Assembly: GCF_018732085.1 (NCBI RefSeq)
Contig: NZ_CP076103.1
Span: 186,001 to 250,000, forward strand
Source: Lysobacter capsici
GTDB taxonomy: Bacteria > Pseudomonadota > Gammaproteobacteria > Xanthomonadales > Xanthomonadaceae
Direction of reading: 5' to 3'
DNA: 64,000 bases
The translations under genes were made by a program, and so were the position numbers. This document shows positions 53,858-61,144 of this stretch, in pieces. Every line of letters begins with the position of its first letter. Position 1 is the first letter of the stretch. The notes under the pieces are model-generated. The model had not been told where the DNA came from, searched no databases, and saw only the letters and a program-made list of their open reading frames with translations.

Positions 53858-54793
53858 TCACCCGCCATAAGTCAACACCAAACCATGCACCAACTTGGCC
53901 CAGCCGCCGATCAATACGAACAGCAGCAGCTTGAACGGCAGCGACACGGTGGTCGGCGACAGCATCATCATGCCCAGCGACAGCAGGATGTTCGACACCA
54001 CCAGGTCGATGATCAGGAACGGCAGGAAGATCAGGAAGCCGATCTGGAACGCGGCGGTGAGTTCGCTGACGGTGAACGCGGGGATCACCACCAGGAAATC
54101 GTTGACGCTGATGTCGGCGCGCGCGTTGGGCGGCAGCAGGCGCTGCGCGCTGCGCAGGAAGAACGCGCGCTCGGCGTCGCTGGAGTGCTTGATCAGGAAG
54201 CCGCGCAACGGCTCCTTGCCGGCGTCCATCATCTGCAGCAGGCGGGTGGTGTCCATCTTGCCGGTACCGCCGAGCAAGGCCGACGGCGCAGCCGGTCGTC
54301 TCGCACCGACGGCCGGTGCTGCGGCTTGCGCGGTGGCGGTGTTCGTCGTCGTCGTCGCGGGCGCGGCGGTCGGCGCGGCCGGAACCGTCGCTGTCGCGGC
54401 CGGAGTCGCCGCAGCGGGGGCGGCGCCCGGTGCCGCGGCGGCAGCCGGTGCCGGCGTGGTCGCAGTCGTCGCGGCCCCCGGCGTCGTCGCCGCGGCAGTC
54501 CCCGGCGGCTGACCCTGCGTCGCCGCGGCCACGGTCGTACCGCTCATGCGCGCGTTGATCGCGTCGTGGGTCTCCAGGATCACCGGATACATCACGTAGA
54601 TCGACAGCACGATCGCCAGACCGTTGATGACCACGTTCGGCGGCACCTGCTGCAGGCCGAGCGCGTTGCGCAGCAGACTGAGCACCACCACGATCTTGGT
54701 GAACGAGGTCACCATCACCGCGACGAACGGCGCCAGCGCGAGGCTGACCACCGTGATCAGCACCAGCGCCGGCGAGAACGAACTGAAATCCAT
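53858..54793 (-). CDS. sctR: Type III secretion export-apparatus protein SctR with large Ala/Pro/Thr insertion
   Basis: This protein has 311 residues, about 90 more than the usual 215-225. N-terminal helices (SPALVLITVVSLALAPFVAVMVTSFTKIVVVLSLLRNALGLQQVPPNVV) and C-terminal helices (FLIFLPFLIIDLVVSNILLSLGMMMLSP) are fully conserved, as is VNDFLVVIPAFTVSEL. Between residues about 84 and 173 the protein consists almost only of Ala, Pro, Thr and Gly, in what should be the periplasmic loop. The frame is intact across it. It starts 3 bases after sctQ. Confidence 0.93.
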   Translation of the reverse strand: MDFSSFSPALVLITVVSLALAPFVAVMVTSFTKIVVVLSLLRNALGLQQVPPNVVINGLAIVLSIYVMYPVILETHDAINARMSGTTVAAATQGQPPGTAAATTPGAATTATTPAPAAAAAPGAAPAAATPAATATVPAAPTAAPATTTTNTATAQAAAPAVGARRPAAPSALLGGTGKMDTTRLLQMMDAGKEPLRGFLIKHSSDAERAFFLRSAQRLLPPNARADISVNDFLVVIPAFTVSELTAAFQIGFLIFLPFLIIDLVVSNILLSLGMMMLSPTTVSLPFKLLLFVLIGGWAKLVHGLVLTYGG

Positions 54794-54796
54794 GGT

Positions 54797-55054
54797 TCAG
54801 CTCCAGGCGAGCAGGCGAACACCCAGGGTGTCGCCGACCGCGACGATTTCGCCGCGCCCCGCGTCGCGGCCGTTGGCGCGGATCACCACGTTCGCGCCTT
54901 CCAGCCGCGAGGGCAGCGCGAACACGTAACCGGGCTGGAAGCCGGCCAGGTCCTCGTAGCGGCATTCCAGCCGGCCCAGGTCGAATTCGAGGCGGACCGG
55001 AACCTCCGGTGCGTTGGGTTCGGCCGATTCGGGCGCGGCGTCGGTGTCGCTCAT
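54797..55054 (-). CDS. Probable internally initiated SctQ-C (SPOA domain only)
   Basis: Within sctQ an ATG at 55054 (MSDTDAAPE) is preceded by CAGGAGA with 9 bases spacing. This gives 85 residues that contain just the C-terminal SPOA domain after a short acidic leader. Several systems (YscQ, SsaQ, Spa33) make such a product, which joins full-length SctQ in the sorting platform. The coordinates repeat the sctQ 3' part because it is an alternative start in the same frame. Confidence 0.6.
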   Translation of the reverse strand: MSDTDAAPESAEPNAPEVPVRLEFDLGRLECRYEDLAGFQPGYVFALPSRLEGANVVIRANGRDAGRGEIVAVGDTLGVRLLAWS

Positions 55055-55897
55055 CGGGGAAGTCTCCTGATGCGTGGAAAGGGTCAAGGGCGGGCCGTCG
55101 ATGCGCCAGCCGTCGGCGACCGGCAGCAGCGGCCAGGCATAGCCCGGTACCTGCGCCTGCACCGGCGGCGGCCGTTGGTAGTTGCCGATCACCAGCACGT
55201 CGCCGGGACGCAGCTGGCGCCATTGCGCGCGGCGCAGTTGCGGGCCTAGCCAGCGCAGCGCGATCGGCACCGGCAGATCGGTCCAGTCGCGGTAGCCGCC
55301 GGAGTCGTCGTCGCGCGCACGTTCGAAGATTTCGGCGCGGAACAACAGCCGTTCGACCCAGCCCGGCGGGATGCGCAGATGGCCGCGTACGCGCACCTGG
55401 CCGCCGCCGTCGGCGATGGTGAAGGCCAGCCACAGGCCGTCGAGGCTGGCGGTGTTGTGGGTTTGCAGGTTGTGCAGCGAGGTGTTGCCGTCGTCGACCA
55501 CCGGGATCAGCGCGATGTCGAGCGCCTGGCTCAGCCGCACCAGCTGCGATTCGTGCGCCAGGCTCCAGGCGAGCACGCGCGAGCGGCCCTGGTAGTCGCT
55601 CCAGTGCAGGCCGGTGTCGGTATCGATCGCCAGCCCGCTGTCGAGCTGCAGCTTGATCCGCGCGCCGTCGCCTTCGAGGGTGACCACTTCGCCGTCGATC
55701 GCGCCGGCCTGGGCGAAGCTCAGCCAGCCGCCGTCGCGCACTGGCCAGCGTTGCGCGGCGCCGAACAACCCGCACAGCGCCTGCGCCTGCCACAGCGGCA
55801 GCGACGGCACCCGGCCGCGGATCGATCCGGCCGGCGCCTGCGCCGCGGCTTCGGAATAACTGTCATGCCCCGTCATCGGGCTGTGCGATTCATCCAT
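54797..55897 (-). CDS. sctQ: Type III secretion C-ring/sorting-platform protein SctQ
   Basis: This is a 366-residue protein. The C-terminal 80 residues form a SPOA domain (VPVRLEFDLGRLECRYEDLAGFQPGYVF, then GRGEIVAVGDTLGVRLL). The N-terminal part is the poorly conserved SctQ-N region with a probable first SPOA-like fold. The start codon overlaps the end of the upstream response-regulator gene (ATGGATGA), which implies translational coupling. An internal ATG at 55054 with its own ribosome-binding site may produce a short SctQ-C (described separately). Confidence 0.9.
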   Translation of the reverse strand: MDESHSPMTGHDSYSEAAAQAPAGSIRGRVPSLPLWQAQALCGLFGAAQRWPVRDGGWLSFAQAGAIDGEVVTLEGDGARIKLQLDSGLAIDTDTGLHWSDYQGRSRVLAWSLAHESQLVRLSQALDIALIPVVDDGNTSLHNLQTHNTASLDGLWLAFTIADGGGQVRVRGHLRIPPGWVERLLFRAEIFERARDDDSGGYRDWTDLPVPIALRWLGPQLRRAQWRQLRPGDVLVIGNYQRPPPVQAQVPGYAWPLLPVADGWRIDGPPLTLSTHQETSPMSDTDAAPESAEPNAPEVPVRLEFDLGRLECRYEDLAGFQPGYVFALPSRLEGANVVIRANGRDAGRGEIVAVGDTLGVRLLAWS

Positions 55898-56492
55898 GGC
55901 CCAATGCCACCTTCATCAGCTCGGGCAGCGAGCGTACTCCGAGTTTGTTCATCATGTTCGATCGATGCAGCTCCACGGTCTTGACGCTGATGCCGAGCAC
56001 GTCGGCGATGATCTTGTTCGGCTTGCTCGCCACCACCAGGTCCATGACCTGACGCTCGCGCGGGCTGAGCTTGGCCAGCCGGTCGTCGCCGGCCTCGCTG
56101 CCGGCGTGGTTGCGCGCGTTGACGATCGCCGCGCGGATCGCATCGATCACGGCCTCGTCGCTGAACGGTTTTTCGAGAAAGTTGGACGCGCCCTTGCGCA
56201 TTGCCTCGACCGCGAGCGGCACGTCGCCGTGCGCGGTCACGAACACCAGCGGCAGGCCGATCCCGCGCCGGCGCAGTTCTTCCTGCAACTGCAGCCCGCT
56301 CATCAGCGGCATGCGGATGTCGGAGACCAGGCAGCACGGCTGGGTGCCGTGGCGCTCGCCGGCATAGGCGTCCAGAAACGCCGGCCCGGAGGCGTAGGCC
56401 TGGACTTCGAAACCGGCCGTTTCCAGCAACCACGCGGTGGATTCGCGAAAGCCGTCGTTGTCGTCGACCAGGTAGATGCGTGCTTCGGTCAT
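55890..56492 (-). CDS. FixJ/NarL-type response regulator of the type III secretion locus
   Basis: This is a 200-residue regulator. The ATG at 56492 was chosen because AGGAG lies about 10 bases upstream. The receiver (4-120) has Asp58 (LVSDIRMP) and Lys108 (FLEKPF), as in FixJ/TtrR/TodT proteins. The LuxR-type helix-turn-helix (about 138-200) reads LSPRERQVMDLVVASKPNKIIADVLGISVKTVELHRSNMMNKLGV. Its stop overlaps the sctQ start by 8 bases, so it is the first gene of the sctQRST operon. It probably activates type III secretion genes in response to the kinase next door. Confidence 0.93.
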   Translation of the reverse strand: MTEARIYLVDDNDGFRESTAWLLETAGFEVQAYASGPAFLDAYAGERHGTQPCCLVSDIRMPLMSGLQLQEELRRRGIGLPLVFVTAHGDVPLAVEAMRKGASNFLEKPFSDEAVIDAIRAAIVNARNHAGSEAGDDRLAKLSPRERQVMDLVVASKPNKIIADVLGISVKTVELHRSNMMNKLGVRSLPELMKVALGHG

Positions 56493-56810
56493 CGGCGATG
56501 CGCTCCTGGCCGCTGCCACCGGGCTCGACACGGTCGCGCGCCCCGCGGCGGTTTGCGCGGCGCGTACGACGCTCGTTTGGGCATGGGCTGGGTCACAGGC
56601 GGATCCTTCGCGGCGAATCGGGTGTTGCAGCACATGAACAGGTGGCCGGCCTCATCGCCTGCGTCCGCATCCCGATGAGTTTCAGCGAACGCGACGGTAT
56701 AACCCGGCGGGCGGCCGTCGCGATGGTGACCTTTGTCATCTGTGATCGACCTGCACCGGATCGGCTTGGCGACTCCGCGGCCGGGCGCCGACGATATCCG
56801 CGGGCGAGCA

Positions 56811-57917
56811 TCAAGTACGAGCCTCATAGCGGGGCAAGGTAAACCCGAACACGCTGCCGCCGCCTTCGCGCGGTTCGAAGAACAGCCGGCCCTCGTGGTA
56901 TTCGATGATCGAGCGGCAGATCGCCAGGCCGATGCCCAGGCCGTCGGTCTTGGTGGTGAAGAACGGCGAGAACAGCTGGTCCTGTTCGGCCGGGCTCAGG
57001 CCGGCGCCGCGGTCGGACACGCGCACTTCGACCTGGTCGTCGAGGTTCATCCGCGCGTCGATGCGCAATTCGCGCCGCGCCGCGGGGATTTCGCGCATCG
57101 CCTCGATCGCGTTCTTGACCAGGTTCAGCAGCACTTGCTCGATCATCACCCGATCGGCGAACACCGGCGCGAGGTTGGACGGCAGGCCCAGGTCGATGCG
57201 CAGCTGCAAGCGCTCGGCTTCCAGCCGCAGCAGCTCCAGCACGGTGTCGGCGATCCGGCTCAGCTCGTGGGCGTCGCGCCGTGGCTCGCGCGCGCGCACG
57301 AACTCGCGCACTCGCGAAATCACCGCCGCGGCGTGTTCGGCCTGGGTGCGCGCGGCGTGCAGCGCGCGTTCGACCTGGACCGGGCCGCCGGCCTGTTCGA
57401 CCAGGCGCAGACTTCCGTTCAGATAATTCATGATCGCCGCGAGCGGTTGATTCAACTCGTGCGCGAGCGTCGCGGCCATCTCGCCGACCGACATCAGGCG
57501 CGAGGTGAACAGCAGTTTTTCCTGGCGGTTCTTGTGTGAGTCCAGGGTCTCGATGCGTTCGCTGATGTCGACCGCGGTCAGCACCTCGACCGGCGCGGCG
57601 GCGTGCTCGGCGCGGCCCCAGTGCAGCGCGTACCAGCGGCCGCTGTGCGGCGCCAACACCTCGCGCGGATCGTTGCCCTCGCCGCTGTCGCCCTGCAGCA
57701 GCGCCAGCAGCGCATCGCGCCGGGCGTGTTCGGGCAGCGCGCCGAATTCCTCGCGGTAGCGCGCGTTGCCGGCGATCAGGGCGCCGTCGGCGTCGAACAT
57801 CGCGCAGGCGAACGGCACCGCGCCGAGCAGGCCGGCGGACGGGTCGATCGCGGCCGGGAGCTGCGCGGCGCGCTGGCCGGTGCGGGTGGTCTTGGCATTG
57901 CCCATGCTCACATCCAT
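56811..57917 (-). CDS. PAS-domain sensor histidine kinase (FixL-like) paired with the FixJ-type regulator
   Basis: This is a 368-residue soluble kinase without membrane segments. The start at 57917 is tentative; an ATG at 57905 also works. A PAS domain covers about 28-120 (PFACAMFDADGALIAGNARYREEFG). The HisKA motif has His153 (TLAHELNQPLAAIMNYL). The ATPase shows NLVKNAIEAM, DRGAGLSP and GLGIGLAICRSII. It lies on the same strand, 318 bases upstream of the regulator gene, with no recognisable feature between except possible promoter sequence. No heme-binding signature was identified in the PAS domain, so the signal is unknown. Confidence 0.9.
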   Translation of the reverse strand: MDVSMGNAKTTRTGQRAAQLPAAIDPSAGLLGAVPFACAMFDADGALIAGNARYREEFGALPEHARRDALLALLQGDSGEGNDPREVLAPHSGRWYALHWGRAEHAAAPVEVLTAVDISERIETLDSHKNRQEKLLFTSRLMSVGEMAATLAHELNQPLAAIMNYLNGSLRLVEQAGGPVQVERALHAARTQAEHAAAVISRVREFVRAREPRRDAHELSRIADTVLELLRLEAERLQLRIDLGLPSNLAPVFADRVMIEQVLLNLVKNAIEAMREIPAARRELRIDARMNLDDQVEVRVSDRGAGLSPAEQDQLFSPFFTTKTDGLGIGLAICRSIIEYHEGRLFFEPREGGGSVFGFTLPRYEART

Positions 57918-58073
57918 GCCATGGCGCGCGGCCCGGCGACGTGAAGCCGCCTGCGTTCGCGATGGCATCGCGCGTGCCGGGGCGCCGGGCTGTTACGGTA
58001 TGTCGCCGCGACGGGCCGCGCCCCGCGCGCGTTCGTTCCCACGCTCCGATCCTCGGTCCCGCACTGACTCACC

Positions 58074-58535
58074 ATGCCGATACTGCCCCTGCTGCCGCGT
58101 TCCTTGATCCGTTGCGCCGCCGTCCTGGCCTGCGCGCCGTTGTCGGCGTTCGCCGCCGCCAAGCCCGCGGCGCCTGCGGCGGCCGCCGCGCAACCGCCTT
58201 CGATGTTCTTCGAGTTCATCTCGATCCTGCTGCCGGTCGCGGTGGTCATCGCCGCGCTGCTCGCGGTGCTGCATTACCTGCGCAAGCGCCACGGGTTGAG
58301 CGGGCGCGATGCGCCGCTGTCGATCCTGCAGATCCTCCCCGTCGGCCCCCGCGAACGTATCGTCGTGCTGCGCACGCGCAGCGGACGCGCGCTGGCGGTG
58401 GGCGTGGCCGGGCAATCGCTGAACCTGATCGCCGAACTCGACCCCGCGGACATCGCGCCGGCGGTTGCCGCGATGGTTTCAACCGCAACTGCTTCTGTGC
58501 CGGCCGTCGCAGCTTCGACCGAACACGAATCCTGA
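58074..58535 (+). CDS. FliO-like (FliO/MopB) membrane protein in the type III secretion locus
   Basis: This is a 153-residue protein with a signal-like hydrophobic N-terminus (LLPRSLIRCAAVLACAPLSAFAAA), an Ala/Pro linker and a transmembrane helix at about 45-68 (FISILLPVAVVIAALLAVL). The cytoplasmic domain reads APLSILQILPVGPRERIVVLRTRSGRALAVGVAGQSLNLIAEL. This is the FliO signature (L-x-VGPRERxVxL, then G.AL.VGV..Q....L.EL). Flagellar FliO helps FliP assemble. Here no flagellar gene is in the window, and sctV follows 420 bases downstream on the same strand. Confidence 0.75.
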   Translation: MPILPLLPRSLIRCAAVLACAPLSAFAAAKPAAPAAAAAQPPSMFFEFISILLPVAVVIAALLAVLHYLRKRHGLSGRDAPLSILQILPVGPRERIVVLRTRSGRALAVGVAGQSLNLIAELDPADIAPAVAAMVSTATASVPAVAASTEHES

Positions 58536-58639
58536 GCGCTGCGCGCTTACGTTAGTCGAACGCGATCACGCAATTGCGCACGAGTTCACAAAAACAGCGT
58601 TGGATGAGCGCGAATGTAAGCCTCGGGGATCAAGGCGAC

Positions 58640-58662
58640 GTGATTGTGCAGATCACGCACAA
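58640..58662. promoter_or_regulatory. Overlapping dyads upstream of sctV
   Basis: GTGATTGTGCAGATCACGCACAA contains two inverted repeats, GTGAT-N7-ATCAC and TTGTGC-N7-GCACAA. It sits in an A/T-richer part of the otherwise featureless 58536-58955 gap, about 300 bases before sctV. It is a candidate binding site for the FixJ-type regulator or another activator. No -10/-35 pair could be assigned with confidence. Confidence 0.3.
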
Positions 58663-58955
58663 CAACGTTTGCGTTCACACAACAGGTGACACTTAACACT
58701 TAGTATCGGCCGTCCGAACCGGCATCGTGTTTGAGGACAGCGCCATGCGTGGGTGCTCAGGGGTACATGGCAGAGCAGTGACTGCTTTCAGCGTTCGATA
58801 CAGCGCAAACCCGACGACGATCGCAACCTGCGGCTTGACGCCGCGGCGTGGCGCGATCGCCGCTGCGCGTGTCGGCGCGGTATCCCGGCCCCGCCGCATC
58901 GTCGATGCCCGAACCCATGCCCGATCACCCAGCAACCGGATGTGGGGCTGACCGA

Positions 58956-61019
58956 ATGCGAGCACTGCTGAGTTCCCTGATGGCCGCGCCGCCCGGCACG
59001 CTTCCGCGTCGCCGCGCCGGTTACAGCGACGTGATCCTGGCCATCGGCGCGGTCACCATCATCGCGGTGATGATCCTGCCGCTGCCGCTGGCGATCATCG
59101 ACACCCTGGTCGCGATCAACATCGCCATCGGCTTCGGCCTGCTGCTGATCGCGCTGTACATCCCAACGCCCGTGGCGTTCTCCAGTTTCCCCAGCGTGCT
59201 GCTGCTGACCACGCTGTTCCGGCTGTCGCTGTCGATCGCGATCACCCGCTCGATCCTGCTCGAGGCCAACGGCGGTCACATCGTCGAAACCTTCGGCAGT
59301 CTGGTCGCCGGCGGCAACCTGGTGGTCGGCTTCGTGGTGTTCCTGATCATCACCGTGGTCCAGTTCATCGTCATCGCCAAGGGCGCCGAGCGCGTGGCCG
59401 AGGTCGCCGCGCGTTTCACCCTCGATGCGATGCCCGGCAAGCAGCTGTCGATCGACTCGGACCTGCGCGCGGGCATGCTCGACAAGGACGAGGCCAAGAA
59501 GAAGCGCCGCCTGCTGGAGGTCGAAAGCCAGCTGCACGGCAGCCTCGACGGCGCGATGAAGTTCGTGAAGGGCGACGCCATCGCCGGCATCGTCATCATC
59601 ATCATCAACCTGCTCGGCGGCCTGGCCATCGGCGTGCTGCAGAAGGGCATGCCGCTGGCGGACGCGACCCACACCTACAGCATCCTGACCATCGGCGACG
59701 GCCTGGTTTCGCAGATTCCGGCGATCCTGGCGACGATCGCCGCCGGCCTGGTGGTGACCCGCACCGCCGGCGACGAGGACGACCGCCACCTGGGCGAATC
59801 GATCACCCGCCAGGTCACCGGCCAACCGCGCGTGCTGCTGATCACCGGCTGCCTCGCGTTCTTGATGATCTTCGTGCCGGGCTTTCCGAAGCTGGTGTTC
59901 CTGGCCTTGTCGATCGTGCTGCTGGGCTTCGCCGCCTGGCGCTATCGCCACGGTTCGGCGGTGCTGCGGCGCGCGTTCAAGGTCCCCGAGGGCGAGCGCG
60001 GCATCGACGAGAAAGTCGTCAACGAAGACGAGATCGCGCCGCCCGCGCCGTTGCAGCTGGAGCTGTCGCCGACCCTGGCGGCCGCGTTCGGCGAAAACCT
60101 CACCCGCGAGCGCATCGTCGACGTCGCGCGCCGCCTGCGCGACGAGTACGGCGTGCCGTTGCCGGTGCCGGTGATCAAGATCGCCGCCGACCTCGACAAC
60201 GGCGACGGCCTGGGCGGCTATCGCCTGACCGCGTTCGGCGCGCGCATCGCGTTCGGGCGGCTGTCGCCCAACGCGCAGTTCCGTCCGGCCCGGCTCGGCG
60301 ACGCCAACGCGCCCAAGCTGCCGGGGTTCTTCCCGCCGCTGGCGGGCGAGTGGACCGGTCAGGCCGGCGCGGATATCCGCGACGGCCTGACCACGGTGAT
60401 CGAGCATTCGCGCGCGGCGCTGGAACGGCGCATGGGCAGCTTCATCGGCATCCAGGAGACCTCGAACCTGTTCGGCAAGATGCAGCGCGACTACCCGGAC
60501 CTGGTCAAGGAAATGCTGCGCGTGGTCGCGCCGCAACGGGTCGCCGACGTGCTGCGCCGGCTGGTCGAGGAAGGCGTGCCGATCCGCAATCTGCGCGACG
60601 CCTTCGAAGCGATCACCGATGTCGGCGGGCGCGAGAAGGACGTGGTGCTGCTGACCGAATACGTGCGCGTGGCGCTCAAGCGCGAAATCGCCGATCGCTA
60701 CGCCGACAGCGACCGCACCATGCAGGTGCTGCTGATCCATCCTGAATTGGAGGACCGCCTGCGCCAATCGGTGCGGGTGGCCGGCGGCGCGACCCAGCTG
60801 GCGATTTCGCCGGAACTGGCCGGCCGCCTGGGCAGCGAGGTGCGCGCGCATCTGGGCCGCCAAGCTGAAGGCGTTAAGCCGGTGCTGTTGTGTTCACTGG
60901 ATGTTCGCCGTCATCTACGCAAGCTGCTGGAGATCGATTTCTTCGAACTGCCGGTGCTGTCCTATCAGGAACTCGCACCTGACCTGCGCATCGTGCAGGC
61001 AGGCCAGGTCAATGCCTGA
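58956..61019 (+). CDS. sctV: Type III secretion major export gate protein SctV
   Basis: This 687-residue protein starts at the ATG at 58956. Seven to eight helices cover about 20-330. The family signature is seen in FRLSLSIAITRSILLEANGGHIVETFG, followed by the FHIPEP-loop-like AKGAERVAEVAARFTLDAMPGKQLSIDSDLRAG. The cytoplasmic nonameric ring domain (about 350-687) is full-length. It binds chaperone-substrate complexes and couples proton flow to export. It opens the right-hand sct gene series that continues with sctD. Confidence 0.95.
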   Translation: MRALLSSLMAAPPGTLPRRRAGYSDVILAIGAVTIIAVMILPLPLAIIDTLVAINIAIGFGLLLIALYIPTPVAFSSFPSVLLLTTLFRLSLSIAITRSILLEANGGHIVETFGSLVAGGNLVVGFVVFLIITVVQFIVIAKGAERVAEVAARFTLDAMPGKQLSIDSDLRAGMLDKDEAKKKRRLLEVESQLHGSLDGAMKFVKGDAIAGIVIIIINLLGGLAIGVLQKGMPLADATHTYSILTIGDGLVSQIPAILATIAAGLVVTRTAGDEDDRHLGESITRQVTGQPRVLLITGCLAFLMIFVPGFPKLVFLALSIVLLGFAAWRYRHGSAVLRRAFKVPEGERGIDEKVVNEDEIAPPAPLQLELSPTLAAAFGENLTRERIVDVARRLRDEYGVPLPVPVIKIAADLDNGDGLGGYRLTAFGARIAFGRLSPNAQFRPARLGDANAPKLPGFFPPLAGEWTGQAGADIRDGLTTVIEHSRAALERRMGSFIGIQETSNLFGKMQRDYPDLVKEMLRVVAPQRVADVLRRLVEEGVPIRNLRDAFEAITDVGGREKDVVLLTEYVRVALKREIADRYADSDRTMQVLLIHPELEDRLRQSVRVAGGATQLAISPELAGRLGSEVRAHLGRQAEGVKPVLLCSLDVRRHLRKLLEIDFFELPVLSYQELAPDLRIVQAGQVNA

Positions 61020-61031
61020 GGAGCCCAGACG

Positions 61032-61130
61032 ATGAATCTTCTCCGCCGTCCTTCCCCCATGCACCGGTCGTCCGGCCCGCGCGCCACGCGCGTCCCGACC
61101 GTATACGCCGCCCGCCGCGGCGGCGTCTGA
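61032..61130 (+). CDS. Possible 32-residue basic small ORF between sctV and sctD
   Basis: An ATG at 61032 with GAGGAG 8 bases upstream opens a 32-codon frame that ends at TGA 61128-61130, just before the sctD ribosome-binding site. The product is Arg-rich (MNLLRRPSPMHRSSGPRA...). The strong ribosome-binding site overlapping the sctV stop supports translation. The composition may only reflect GC-rich DNA. It could be a translational bridge rather than a functional peptide. Confidence 0.3.
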   Translation: MNLLRRPSPMHRSSGPRATRVPTVYAARRGGV

Positions 61131-61144
61131 GACAGGAGTCCGCC

